The notes beneath the pieces were generated by a model, which was not told where the DNA came from, made no database searches, and saw only the letters and a list, made by a program, of their open reading frames with translations. Shown one piece after another: positions 46,771 to 58,005 of a DNA stretch of 64,000 nt. The stretch lies in NCBI RefSeq assembly GCF_034351645.1, contig NZ_CP133782.1:625001-689000 (forward strand), read 5' to 3'. Position 1 is the stretch's first letter. Each line of letters begins with the position of its first letter. The position numbers were made by a program, and so were the translations under genes. The DNA is from Pseudomonas sp. DC1.2 (GTDB lineage Bacteria > Pseudomonadota > Gammaproteobacteria > Pseudomonadales > Pseudomonadaceae).

Positions 46771-47182
46771 GAGTGAGATTCCTTGCACCTGTTACAACGT
46801 TCTTCTTCTTAGGCGGCCCGCCGGTTTCCTCGCCGGTAATGCCGTCATCCGTTGCTGACATCACAGGCGCAAGCGCGCTATTTCACCATTCTCAAGTTGG
46901 TATTAATCACTTTATAGAGGGGTAGCCGATTGCCACCCAAGGACTAATACCTTGGGCGTAACTAAGCGATTTTCTCGGGGGCGATTTCGTTGTAAATCAA
47001 TGGGTGGTGTTTTTAACGGGCGGCGTGAAGGCGGGGCAAAAACTTAAGTGATATACACACAATTAATCATGTTCACGGCGGTGAATCGTTGGCTGTTTCG
47101 TCAGGCATGGCGCGTTATCGCGTGTACGCAAGCTCGCGAGGACGGTCTCAATACACTCGCCACAGACCTGCAGAAAAAAACC
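46771..47182. promoter_or_regulatory. Long leader/promoter region of the lipoprotein gene
   Basis: This 412-base gap holds no convincing gene. The octamer TGATTAAT occurs twice on the minus strand (46902-46909 and 47062-47069), in the direction of the lipoprotein gene. A 7-bp perfect inverted repeat CCCAAGG with a seven-base loop lies at 46936-46956 between them. The A/T content is higher than in the flanking genes. Confidence 0.55.
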
Positions 47183-48037
47183 TCAGGCAATCGGGCGCCA
47201 ATGCCCGAGCATGTGCTCCAGGTCGCCAACGCCCACCAACCGCAAGTCACCGCTGGAGGCCGCCGCGCTGGACAGCAGCGTCACTTCGCTGGGCAGCCGT
47301 ACCGGTTTGCGAAACTGCACCGCAATCTCGATATTCGCTGTCGGTAGGTAATCGGCAAGCGCCGCCAGTGTCCGGGCCTTGTTCCATAAACCATGGGCGA
47401 TGGCGCAGGGGAAACCGAAGAGTTTGGCGCTGATGGCACTCAGGTGAATCAGGTTGTAGTCGCCTGACACGCTGGCGTACTGGCGACCTGCGTTTGCCGG
47501 GGCGCTCCAGCGAGCCACTGGGTTCAAGGGCAGCGTCGATTGCAAAACCTCCTCGGCGGGCTCGCCGTCGAGGTTGACGCCACGGCATAGCATCTGGCTT
47601 TGCGCTTCCCACAACGTGCCCAATTGATCGTCGAGGGTTGTCACCAGATCGAACGTCGCCCCTTTGGCATGGGGTTGCAGATTTTGCACTTGCACGCTCA
47701 CTCGCACACGGCTCAAACCGCCCATGGGCCGCAATACGCGAATGCGATTACTCAGGTGAATCAGCCCCAGTAAAGGGAATGGAAACGCCTTGGCGGTCAG
47801 TAACTGCATTTGCAAGGCAAACGCCAGTACGTGTGGGTACGTCGGTGGCAGCAGACCGTTATCGACAAAACCGCAGACGTCGCGATAGGCCGCCAGCCGC
47901 GTTGGATCGATATTCACCCAGCAGCGCAAACCTGAATCGGGCAGTGCGGTGCCAGTGATTTTGCGGCGTATCGCGGCGTGTAGATAAAGCGCCGGCAGGC
48001 TCGGTTCACGGTTGAGTGTGTGCCAATCAGTGATCAT
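47183..48037 (-). CDS. MaoC-like dehydratase
   Basis: The 284-residue protein is a double hot-dog MaoC-type enzyme. The C-terminal half carries the hydratase motif YASVSGDYNLIHLSAISAKLFGFPCAIAHG (Asp and His catalytic pair), given here in part as SGDYNLIH and AIAHGLW. The N-terminal half is a degenerate hot-dog. It should hydrate enoyl-thioesters. It lies two bases after the long FabG gene, so the two are one operon, like htdX-fabG4 in mycobacteria. Confidence 0.87.
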   Translation of the reverse strand: MITDWHTLNREPSLPALYLHAAIRRKITGTALPDSGLRCWVNIDPTRLAAYRDVCGFVDNGLLPPTYPHVLAFALQMQLLTAKAFPFPLLGLIHLSNRIRVLRPMGGLSRVRVSVQVQNLQPHAKGATFDLVTTLDDQLGTLWEAQSQMLCRGVNLDGEPAEEVLQSTLPLNPVARWSAPANAGRQYASVSGDYNLIHLSAISAKLFGFPCAIAHGLWNKARTLAALADYLPTANIEIAVQFRKPVRLPSEVTLLSSAAASSGDLRLVGVGDLEHMLGHWRPIA

Positions 48038-48039
48038 CG

Positions 48040-49392
48040 CTACGCCCCCAGAACACTTTGCCCGCAGACCCGCAACGCTTGCCCGGTGAAGGCGCCGGTG
48101 CCGGGTTGCGCCAGCCAGGCCACGGCCTCGGCGACGTCTTGCGGCAAACCGCCTTGGCCCAGCGAACTCATACGGCGCCCGGCTTCACGCAGGCCGAAGG
48201 GGATGTGCGCGGTCATTTGAGTTTCGATGAACCCTGGCGCAACGGCGTTGATGCTGATACCGCGCTCATGCAGTGACGGCGCCCAGGCCTGCGCCAGGCC
48301 GATCAGCCCGGCCTTACTCGCGGCATAGTTGGTTTGCCCGCGATTGCCGGCGATGCCGCTGATGGACGCCAGCAAAATCACCCGCGCGTTGTCGTGCAGC
48401 GTACCGGCGTCGAGCAAGGCCTTGGTCAGCACTTGCGGGGCATTTAGATTGACCGCCAGCACCGCGTCCCAGAATTCCGGGGTCATGTTGGCGAGGGTCT
48501 TGTCTCGGGTGATGCCGGCATTATGGACCACGATGTCGAGGCCCTCCGGCAAGTGTTCGATCAACTGTGCGGCGGCGTCTTGCGCGCAGATATCGAGCGT
48601 GATGCTGCGCCCGCCCAGGCGCGCGGCGAGGGCATCGAGGTCTGTCTTGGCAGGTGGCACGTCGAGCAGGATGACCTCGGCGCCATCACGGGCCAGGGTT
48701 TCGGCAATGGCGGCGCCGATGCCTCGGGCCGCGCCGGTCACCAATGCTTTGCGTCCGGACAGCGGGCGGGTCCAGTCCTGGACCTGCGTGTCGCAGGCGC
48801 TCAAGCGAATCACCTGCCCGGACACGAACGCGCTTTTAGGCGAAAGGAAAAACCTCAGTGGCCCTTCCAGTTGCTCTTCGGCACCTACGCCGACATAGAC
48901 CAACTGCAAGGTGCCGCCGCTGCGCAGCTCTTTGGCCAGTGAGCGGCTGAAACCCTCAAGTGCGCGCTGGGCGCTGGCGGCGAACGGGTCGCTCAAGGAC
49001 TCTGGTGCTCGGCCCAGAATCACCAGGTGCGCGCAGTGATCGAGGTTTTTCATCAGCGGCTGGAAGAACTCGCGCAGCTGTTTGAGCTGCTCGGTATGTA
49101 CCAGCGCACTGGCGTCGAACACCACGGCCTTGAGCTTGGGGCTGTGGCCGGGAATCCAGGCGGTGGCCAGCGAGGGCTCGGTGCCGTAACCGTAAATCAC
49201 ATCGGTCAGGCGATTGGCGAACCGGCTCACCTGCTCGATGAGCGGCCCGCCCCCCATCAGCAGCGCACCCTCGACAGGCCGCAGGCGTCCTGCTTGCCAG
49301 CGTTCCAGCCGTACCGGCGACGGCAGACCAAGGGCCCCGACCAAGCGGTGGCCGATGGACGAATTGGCGAAGTCGATATAACGGTCAGACAT
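48040..49392 (-). CDS. High-molecular-weight FabG-type 3-oxoacyl reductase
   Basis: The 450-residue protein has an extra N-terminal Rossmann-like domain of about 200 residues and a C-terminal SDR domain. The latter shows LVTGAARGIGAAIAETLA (NAD(P) loop), VVHNAGITRD, the serine of LLASISG and YAASK. Ordinary FabG is about 245 residues; the double length matches the FabG4/HMwFabG group. It reduces 3-oxoacyl thioesters. With the MaoC hydratase and the divergent thiolase it forms a fatty-acyl module. Confidence 0.9.
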   Translation of the reverse strand: MSDRYIDFANSSIGHRLVGALGLPSPVRLERWQAGRLRPVEGALLMGGGPLIEQVSRFANRLTDVIYGYGTEPSLATAWIPGHSPKLKAVVFDASALVHTEQLKQLREFFQPLMKNLDHCAHLVILGRAPESLSDPFAASAQRALEGFSRSLAKELRSGGTLQLVYVGVGAEEQLEGPLRFFLSPKSAFVSGQVIRLSACDTQVQDWTRPLSGRKALVTGAARGIGAAIAETLARDGAEVILLDVPPAKTDLDALAARLGGRSITLDICAQDAAAQLIEHLPEGLDIVVHNAGITRDKTLANMTPEFWDAVLAVNLNAPQVLTKALLDAGTLHDNARVILLASISGIAGNRGQTNYAASKAGLIGLAQAWAPSLHERGISINAVAPGFIETQMTAHIPFGLREAGRRMSSLGQGGLPQDVAEAVAWLAQPGTGAFTGQALRVCGQSVLGA

Positions 49393-49538
49393 GGAACGCT
49401 CTCCGGTAGCTGGGGTTCAAAGTGTGGACCATGAATGGCGATCAGTCGTTCGATTCACCAGATAAGGCCTACGCTAGAACAGTGCCGATGGGTTTTAGCC
49501 TGGGTTTAGCGGAGCACTTTCAGGGACATGCAGAGCCT

Positions 49539-49564
49539 GTGGCAACGAGCCCGCTCGCGTCCAC
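49539..49564. repeat. REP-like palindrome
   Basis: The 26 bases read GTGG-x3-CGAGC-CC-GCTCG-x3-CCAC, a pattern like the short palindromic REP elements scattered in Pseudomonas genomes. It lies in the gap between fabG and the divergent thiolase gene, 44 bases before the thiolase start. Confidence 0.55.
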
Positions 49565-49607
49565 CAGGGGCCGGGTTCACATTTTTATTTTTTAAAAGGA
49601 GCTTTTC

Positions 49608-50885
49608 ATGACTCAACTGCGCCGCGTCGCGATTATCGGCGGTAACCGTATTCCTTTCGCCCGGTCCAACGGGCCATACGCCACTGCCAGTAACCAGTCC
49701 ATGCTCACCGCAGCGCTTGAAGGCTTGATCGAACGCTTCAACCTGCATGGTTTACGCATCGGCGAGGTGGTGGCCGGCGCGGTGCTCAAGCATTCCCGGG
49801 ACTTCAACCTGACTCGCGAATGCGTCCTCGGCTCGCGGTTATCGCCGACCACCCCGGCGTATGACATTCAGCAAGCGTGCGGCACCGGCCTGGAGGCCGC
49901 GCTGCTGGTGGCGAACAAAATTGCCCTGGGTCAGATCGAGTGCGGCATTGCCGGCGGTGTCGACACCACCTCGGACGCGCCGATCGGCATCAATGAAGGC
50001 CTGCGCAAAATCCTGCTGGAGGCGAACCGCGCCAAGACCACCACGGACAAACTGAAAACCTTCCTGCAACTGCGCCCAGGGCACCTGATCCCTGAATTTC
50101 CGCGCAACGGCGAGCCGCGCACGGGCCTGTCGATGGGCGAGCATTGCGAGTTGATGGCTCAGACCTGGAGCATTCCTCGCGCCGAGCAGGATCAACTGGC
50201 TCTCGACAGTCATCAGAAAATGGCCGCTTCCTACACCGAAGGCTGGCACAACGACTTGATCACGCCGTTTCTCGGTTTGAACCGCGACAACAACCTGCGC
50301 CCGGACCTGACCCTGGAAAAACTCGCCTCACTCAAGCCTGCGTTCGAGAAAAGTGCCAAGGGCACACTGACTGCGGGCAACTCCACACCGCTCACCGACG
50401 GCGCGTCGCTGGTGTTATTGGGCAGTGAAGAATGGGCGAAAGCGCGCGGGTTGCCGATTCTCGCTTACTGGCGTGATGGCGAAGCGGCGGCGGTGGATTT
50501 CGTCAATGGCGCCGAAGGGCTGCTGATGGCACCGGTCTATGCCGTGCCGCGTTTGCTGGCCCGTAACGGCCTGACCTTGCAGGACTTCGACTATTACGAA
50601 ATCCACGAAGCCTTCGCGGCGCAGGTGCTCTGCACGTTGAAGGCCTGGGAAGATCCGCACTATTGCCAAACTCACCTGGGCCTGGATGCGCCGCTGGGGT
50701 CCATTGACCGCAGCCGACTCAACGTCAAAGGCAGCTCTCTGGCGGCCGGGCACCCGTTCGCCGCTACCGGTGGGCGCATCGTCGCCAACCTGGCGAAGCT
50801 ACTCGACGCTGCCGGAAAGGGCCGAGGCTTGATTTCTATCTGCGCTGCCGGCGGCCAGGGTGTGACGGCGATTATCGAACGCTGA
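49608..50885 (+). CDS. Acetyl-CoA acetyltransferase / thiolase
   Basis: The 425-residue thiolase has the nucleophilic Cys in QQACGTGLEAALL, the active-site YEIHEAFAAQ and GHPFAATGGRI, and the second Cys in SICAAGGQG. It resembles FadI/FadA2-type thiolases. It makes or cleaves 3-oxoacyl-CoA. A clear AAAAGGAGC site precedes the ATG. It is divergent from the fabG-maoC operon across 215 bases, and followed by an AraC regulator; the same set occurs in P. aeruginosa as I remember it. Confidence 0.92.
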   Translation: MTQLRRVAIIGGNRIPFARSNGPYATASNQSMLTAALEGLIERFNLHGLRIGEVVAGAVLKHSRDFNLTRECVLGSRLSPTTPAYDIQQACGTGLEAALLVANKIALGQIECGIAGGVDTTSDAPIGINEGLRKILLEANRAKTTTDKLKTFLQLRPGHLIPEFPRNGEPRTGLSMGEHCELMAQTWSIPRAEQDQLALDSHQKMAASYTEGWHNDLITPFLGLNRDNNLRPDLTLEKLASLKPAFEKSAKGTLTAGNSTPLTDGASLVLLGSEEWAKARGLPILAYWRDGEAAAVDFVNGAEGLLMAPVYAVPRLLARNGLTLQDFDYYEIHEAFAAQVLCTLKAWEDPHYCQTHLGLDAPLGSIDRSRLNVKGSSLAAGHPFAATGGRIVANLAKLLDAAGKGRGLISICAAGGQGVTAIIER

Positions 50886-50901
50886 AACCGGCGGCGACCC
50901 T

Positions 50902-50925
50902 GAGGGCGAGCAGGCTAGCGCCCTC
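50902..50925. terminator. Possible hairpin after the thiolase gene
   Basis: A 7-bp perfect inverted repeat GAGGGCG with a ten-base loop begins 17 bases after the thiolase stop. No T-tract follows; it may be a REP relic or a factor-dependent terminator. Confidence 0.4.
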
Positions 50926-51002
50926 TGGAAATGCCATTGTCAGAATTGATGAGTTGGCCTAACGTCGGCGCTATCTGCCGTGCTGCGACATAAGGCTCAT
51001 CA

Positions 51003-51794
51003 ATGACGTCCAACGGACAAATCTCACTCGAACGCTCCATACCGGCACTGACGTCATTGCCGCGTCCGCTGTTCGCCCGTGCGGAAAGTCTCAATGCCGG
51101 GTCGTGGACCCCGCCCCATCGGCACGACTGGGTGCAGTTTTCCTACGCCATCAGTGGCGTTCTTGGCGTGCATACCACGGAGGGCAGTTTTTTTGCGCCG
51201 CCACAGTGGGGCATCTGGATTCCAGCGGATTTGGAACACCAGGTCGTGACTTCGATGCGTGCCGAGATGCGCAGCCTGTATGTCCGGCGTCAGGATTGCC
51301 TGTGGGCGGACGGGCGTTGCCGGGTACTGGAAGTGACCCCGTTGGCCCGTGAGCTGATCAAGCGCTTTTGCCTGTTGCCGGTCGAGTACCCCGAAGGTGA
51401 CAGCCAGGAGACGCGCCTGGTGAATGTATTGCTGGATCAGTTGGCGAGTTTGCCGCAGGTCGAATTTTCTCTGCCGTTACCCCGCCACCCACGGTTGCTG
51501 GGGTTATGTAACGAGCTGATTGCCAGTCCCGAGCGCAACGTCACGTTGCAGGAGTGGGCTCAGCGGCTGGGCATGTCGGAGAAAACCCTGATGCGCTTGT
51601 TTCAGCGTGAGACCGGGTTGAGCTTTCGAGGGTGGCGTCAGCGCATGCGGTTGCTGTCGTCGTTGAGTTTGCTGGAGGAGGGTGACAGCGTGACCAATGC
51701 GGCGCTGTCCTGCGGGTATGACTCGACGTCAGCGTTTATTGCGGCGTTCAAGGGGTTGTTCGGGTTTACGCCGGGGGAGTTGTTCCGGCAGTGA
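51003..51794 (+). CDS. AraC-family transcriptional regulator
   Basis: The 263-residue regulator has an N-terminal cupin (PPHRHDWVQFSYAISGVLGVHT and the following FFAPPQWGIWIPA) and a C-terminal double helix-turn-helix (TLQEWAQRLGMSEKTLMRLFQRETGLSF and AALSCGYDSTSAFIAAFK, in part). It is of the type that senses small hydrophobic or aromatic ligands. It follows the thiolase after 117 bases and probably controls the thiolase/fabG/maoC genes. Confidence 0.92.
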   Translation: MTSNGQISLERSIPALTSLPRPLFARAESLNAGSWTPPHRHDWVQFSYAISGVLGVHTTEGSFFAPPQWGIWIPADLEHQVVTSMRAEMRSLYVRRQDCLWADGRCRVLEVTPLARELIKRFCLLPVEYPEGDSQETRLVNVLLDQLASLPQVEFSLPLPRHPRLLGLCNELIASPERNVTLQEWAQRLGMSEKTLMRLFQRETGLSFRGWRQRMRLLSSLSLLEEGDSVTNAALSCGYDSTSAFIAAFKGLFGFTPGELFRQ

Positions 51795-52087
51795 TCGCCG
51801 CTTCCACCCCTTTCTGTCCGGACAGTTTTAAAAGGGCGGCCAACGGACTGAACACGCGGTGTCAGCTTCTGTCGCAATTACGTTCACATCCCGTCGAGAA
51901 CAAGTGGCCCCGTGTCGGCTATCATCTGCGTCGGCCGATGGTCATCGGCAGGGTTTGCGCGATTAATCGGCACATTGTGTGCATCCGCAACGTTCATAGG
52001 TCGGTAACCCCTCCCCGACGTGCGAGGATTGCCGTATAACGAATGACTTTCGCGTGTTTGGTAATAAAGGACCCTCAATAAAAGCTG

Positions 52088-52981
52088 ATGAAGACTCCAA
52101 AACGCATTGAACCCCTGATCGAGGACGGTCTGGTCGACGAGGTGCTGCGCCCACTCATGAGTGGTAAAGAAGCAGCTGTTTATGTAGTGCGCTGCGGTAA
52201 CGAGTTACGTTGCGCGAAGGTCTACAAGGAGGCTAATAAACGCAGTTTCCGTCAGGCGGCCGAATATCAGGAAGGCCGCAAGGTGCGCAACAGCCGGCAG
52301 GCTCGAGCGATGGCCAAGGGCTCCAAGTTCGGCAAGAAAGAAACCGAGGATGCCTGGCAGAACGCCGAAGTGGCGGCTTTGTTTCGTCTGGCCGGTGCGG
52401 GTGTGCGAGTTCCCAAGCCGTATGACTTCCTTGAAGGCGTACTGCTCATGGAACTGGTGGCCGATGAGTACGGCGATGCCGCGCCGCGTCTGAACGACGT
52501 GGTGCTGGAGCCGGACCAGGCCCGTGAATATCACGCGTTCCTGATCTCGCAGATCGTGCTGATGTTGTGTACCGGCCTGGTACACGGTGACCTGTCGGAG
52601 TTCAACGTGCTGTTGACCCCGACCGGCCCGGTGATCATCGACCTGCCTCAGGCGGTGGATGCGGCGGGTAACAACCACGCGTTCAACATGCTGGAGCGGG
52701 ACGTGGGCAACATGGCGTCCTACTTCGGGCGTTTTGCGCCGGAGTTGAAGGGCACCAAGTACGCCAAGGAAATGTGGGCGCTTTACGAAGCCGGCACCCT
52801 GCACCCGGCCAGCGCATTGACCGGTGAGTTCGACGAACCGGAAGAACTGGCCGATGTGGGCGGCATCATGCGCGAGATCGAGGCGGCACGCCTGGATGAA
52901 GAGCGCAAGCAAGCGGTGCGCGCGGCTGATGATGCGCCACCCAACAAAACCGAAGAGCCGCCTCCCCCGTGGATGCAGTGA
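52088..52981 (+). CDS. RIO-family serine protein kinase
   Basis: The 297-residue protein is a RIO1-type atypical kinase: GKEAAVYVVRCGNELRCAKVYKE (nucleotide loop and Lys), hinge VLLMELVADE, catalytic LVHGDLSEFNVLL and metal-binding VIIDLPQAVD. The tail is acidic and proline-rich. In bacteria its substrate is unknown. It is monocistronic, with 293 non-coding bases upstream and a strong terminator after it. Confidence 0.92.
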   Translation: MKTPKRIEPLIEDGLVDEVLRPLMSGKEAAVYVVRCGNELRCAKVYKEANKRSFRQAAEYQEGRKVRNSRQARAMAKGSKFGKKETEDAWQNAEVAALFRLAGAGVRVPKPYDFLEGVLLMELVADEYGDAAPRLNDVVLEPDQAREYHAFLISQIVLMLCTGLVHGDLSEFNVLLTPTGPVIIDLPQAVDAAGNNHAFNMLERDVGNMASYFGRFAPELKGTKYAKEMWALYEAGTLHPASALTGEFDEPEELADVGGIMREIEAARLDEERKQAVRAADDAPPNKTEEPPPPWMQ

Positions 52982-52991
52982 TCGGTTAACG

Positions 52992-53018
52992 AAAAACCCG
53001 GCTTCGGCCGGGTTTTTT
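52992..53018 (+). terminator. Rho-independent terminator of the RIO gene
   Basis: A CCCGGC stem with TTCG loop is preceded by five A and followed by six T, ten bases after the RIO stop codon. Confidence 0.92.
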
Positions 53019-53108
53019 GTCGCTGTCTGGCTCCAATCCTGCACTTTCGCGAGCAGGCGGGTTGCGACATGATGCGGCACTCCAAATACACACACTCAAG
53101 GATTGATT

Positions 53109-54323
53109 GTGAACGCCTCTCGCAATGCGCAACTGATCATCACCGCCCGTCTGATTTCAGATTTCGGTGCCTTCCTCAACATGGTTGCGCTGGCGACGTA
53201 TGTCTATGTGCTCAGCGACAGCGCAATCAGCGTCGCGATCTTCCTTGCCAGCCGTGTGGCCGGGGGGATCTTCGCCAGCCTGATCAGTACGGCGTTCTAT
53301 CGTCGCTGGGCCGGGCGCCTGCCGCTGATAGCTTTTGACCTGCTGCGGGCTGGGGTTCTCGGTCTGCTGTTGATTCTGCCGGTGGCCCAACAAGCGTTGC
53401 TGCTCCCGGTGATTGCGTTCGGTCTGGGCTTTGGCAATTCGATGTTTGCCATCGGACTCAACAGCCAGTTGCCGAACCTGATCGACCGTGAACACTTACT
53501 CAAGACCAATGCCTGGATCACGTCGGCGGCGTCGGCGGCGATGGTCGGCGGCAGTCTGGTGTCGGGACTGGTGGTGGCGGGGTTTGGTTTTGAAACGGTA
53601 TTTGCGCTGAACGTGGTCACGTACCTGCTGGCGGCGCTGTTCATTGTGCCGTTGCGGTTTTCCACGCCGGTGCCGAGTGCCGAGAGCACCCGTGAGCGTG
53701 GCGAATGGTCGGCGCTGCTTCAGGGCTTGCGCTGCGCCCCAGTGCTGGCTGCGATGCTCGCGGTTGCCATGGCCGACACCTTGGGCAGTGCGGCCCATAA
53801 CGTCGGATTTCCGATCATCTCGCGGTTGCTGACGCCGGATTCGGCGAGCACTACATTGGGGCTGATGCTGGCGGTCTGGGCCAGCGGCAAGCTGATCGGC
53901 GCACGGATTGCCAGTCGTCTCAAAGGCTCGGAAAACATTCATCTGGAACGACGATTTTTCTTCGGCGTATTGCTGATGTCTTGCGGTTTTATTCTGATGT
54001 TCCAGCAACAGACCCTTTACGGCTTGCTGCTGTTTTCATTGCCGGCCGGGCTGGGCGATGGTTTTTCCGAAGTCGGTCTGATGTCGCGGCTGCAACGCGA
54101 GCCGGACGATCTGCGCCTACCGATGTTCAGTTTCCTGACCCTGCTGCAAATGACCGGGTTTGGCGTCGGGATGCTGATTGCCGCACCGTTCTATGTGTGG
54201 TGGACGCCCGGCGCGGTGGTGCTGTTGTTCCACGGTATGCCGCTGACCACCTTGCTGGTGGCTAAGGTATTGGCTCTGCGGCGCGAGCAGGTTCGGCGCA
54301 GCAGCCCGACGCCAGCTCCTTGA
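53109..54323 (+). CDS. MFS transporter
   Basis: The 404-residue membrane protein has twelve hydrophobic helices in the MFS pattern, with an RRWAGRLPLIAFDLLRAG loop between the second and third helices. It resembles the enterobactin-exporter/multidrug branch (MFS_3). GTG at 53109 (VNASRNAQL) behind AAGGA is preferred over the TTG two codons before. Its 3' end overlaps cueR on the other strand by 62 bases. Substrate unknown. Confidence 0.85.
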   Translation: MNASRNAQLIITARLISDFGAFLNMVALATYVYVLSDSAISVAIFLASRVAGGIFASLISTAFYRRWAGRLPLIAFDLLRAGVLGLLLILPVAQQALLLPVIAFGLGFGNSMFAIGLNSQLPNLIDREHLLKTNAWITSAASAAMVGGSLVSGLVVAGFGFETVFALNVVTYLLAALFIVPLRFSTPVPSAESTRERGEWSALLQGLRCAPVLAAMLAVAMADTLGSAAHNVGFPIISRLLTPDSASTTLGLMLAVWASGKLIGARIASRLKGSENIHLERRFFFGVLLMSCGFILMFQQQTLYGLLLFSLPAGLGDGFSEVGLMSRLQREPDDLRLPMFSFLTLLQMTGFGVGMLIAAPFYVWWTPGAVVLLFHGMPLTTLLVAKVLALRREQVRRSSPTPAP

Positions 54324-54686
54324 GGATTGGGCAGTCCGGGCGGTGGTCGCCTTGGCAATGTTCCACCAGGTCTTGCAGGGTGTCGCGCAACTGCCCGAGT
54401 TCGCGAATTTTTTGATTCAGTTCATCAATGTGTTGGCGTGCGAGGGCTTTCACATCGGCGCTTGCCCGGTGGCGGTCCTGCCAGAGGGTCAGCAGTTTAC
54501 CGACCTCTTCCAGCGAAAAGCCCAGATCCCGCGAGCGCTTGATGAAGGCCAGGGAATGCAGGTCGTCGGCGCTGTACACCCGGTAGCCACTGTCGGTGCG
54601 ATGAGCCGCTTTGAGTAGCCCAATTGACTCGTAGTAGCGAATCATTTTCGCGCTCAGGCCACTGTGGCTGGCCGCTTGGCCGATGT

Positions 54687-54690
<4 letters not shown>
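54262..54690 (-). CDS. cueR: Copper-responsive MerR-family regulator CueR
   Basis: The 142-residue regulator has the MerR helix-turn-helix ([26 protein letters not shown]) and a dimerisation helix, and the CueR metal-loop cysteines in [13 protein letters not shown]. It senses Cu(I). Its ATG overlaps the copA stop by four bases, so it is expressed with copA. The C-terminal CC tail is common in Pseudomonas CueR. Confidence 0.94.
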
Positions 54691-57080
<2,390 letters not shown>

Positions 57081-57109
57081 CGCTCACGCTCCCTGTAGAA
57101 AGTGCCTAC

Positions 57110-57140
57110 AGGATCAACCTTGCCATGCGGGCAAGGTCAA
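57110..57140 (-). promoter_or_regulatory. CueR-type promoter of copA
   Basis: Reading the minus strand: -35 TTGACC (57140-57135), a 19-bp spacer, and -10 GATCCT (57115-57110). The spacer contains ACCTTGCC, five bases, and its exact complement (57117-57137), an 8-bp palindrome of the CueR type. The long spacer is the hallmark of MerR-family activation. Confidence 0.8.
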
Positions 57141-57183
57141 GCGCCAATCTACTCTTCGCCGCGGGCTGAAGGTGGGCGCGGTG

Positions 57184-57567
57184 TCAATATTCAAGGTCCG
57201 CACGTTTGAGGTACATCCCTTCGGCCGTCATCGCAATCCGGAACTTCAATACATCCCCAGCCTTCAGCGTGATGATCTGCGACCCCGGCGCAAGCATTCC
57301 GGGGTTACAGCCGATTGCCTGGCCCGGCAGGAGTTTCAGGCGCAGCGACACATTGCCGGGCGGCAGGTTGAACGAGGTGCTCTGTTCCTGAAACAGGCGT
57401 GCGGATAACTGATCCTGGATGTACACGCCGATTTCGCAATTGGTGGCAACTTCCAGGCGCTCGCGGGAAATGATCAGCACGCCATAGTCTTCCCCGGTGG
57501 CATGGGCGCAGGGCATGGCGGCAACGAGGCTGAGTAAGCCAAACAGGCTGAGAGCTGACCAGCGCAT
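57184..57567 (-). CDS. Secreted small protein of unknown function
   Basis: The 127-residue protein has a signal peptide (LFGLLSLVAAMPCAHA) and a mature part of about 104 residues, predicted beta-rich, with two cysteines (TNCEIG and AIGCNPGM) that could form a disulphide. I do not recognise a family. It lies between copA and copZ, but no CueR box precedes it, so a copper role is not shown. Confidence 0.7.
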   Translation of the reverse strand: MRWSALSLFGLLSLVAAMPCAHATGEDYGVLIISRERLEVATNCEIGVYIQDQLSARLFQEQSTSFNLPPGNVSLRLKLLPGQAIGCNPGMLAPGSQIITLKAGDVLKFRIAMTAEGMYLKRADLEY

Positions 57568-57654
57568 GGCTGAATCTCCTGAGGTTGGGTCATTGATGTA
57601 CGCAGCTTGGCCGAGCCCGGCGACGAATGCCAGCCCGGCCGTTTATTTCAGAAC

Positions 57655-57685
57655 TTGACCTTGCCATGGTGGCAAGCTTGAGACT
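57655..57685 (+). promoter_or_regulatory. CueR-type promoter of copZ
   Basis: -35 TTGACC (57655-57660), a 19-bp spacer and -10 GAGACT (57680-57685). The spacer region holds ACCTTGCC, five bases, GGCAAGCT (57658-57678), nearly the same palindrome as before copA. Confidence 0.8.
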
Positions 57686-57714
57686 GCCCTCCACCTCACT
57701 CCAGGCGTTAGCTT

Positions 57715-57912
57715 ATGCAAGTGTTCAACGTTCAAGGCATGTCTTGCGGTCACTGCGTCAAAACCATCACCCAGGCCCTGCAAGCCAAAGATCCCGCGGC
57801 CAGCGTGCGGGTTGATCTGGCGGCCGGGGTCGTTAGTGTCGACGGTGCATTGACGGCGCAGCAGGTAATCGACGCGATCAGCGAAGAAGGTTATGCGGTG
57901 AGCGCCGCCTGA
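57715..57912 (+). CDS. copZ: Copper chaperone CopZ
   Basis: The 65-residue heavy-metal-associated domain has GMSCGHC at about residues 8-14 and ends VIDAISEEGYAV. It carries Cu(I) in the cytoplasm to CopA. It is transcribed from its own CueR-type promoter 30 bases upstream. Confidence 0.95.
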   Translation: MQVFNVQGMSCGHCVKTITQALQAKDPAASVRVDLAAGVVSVDGALTAQQVIDAISEEGYAVSAA

Positions 57913-58005
57913 GGCTTTTTAATAGTTAGCGGCCTATCGGAATGTTCAAGGCGTCCCCGCGCGGCTAGACTGTCGGGCTGCCGACCCTGCTCAACTGGAT
58001 GCCTG

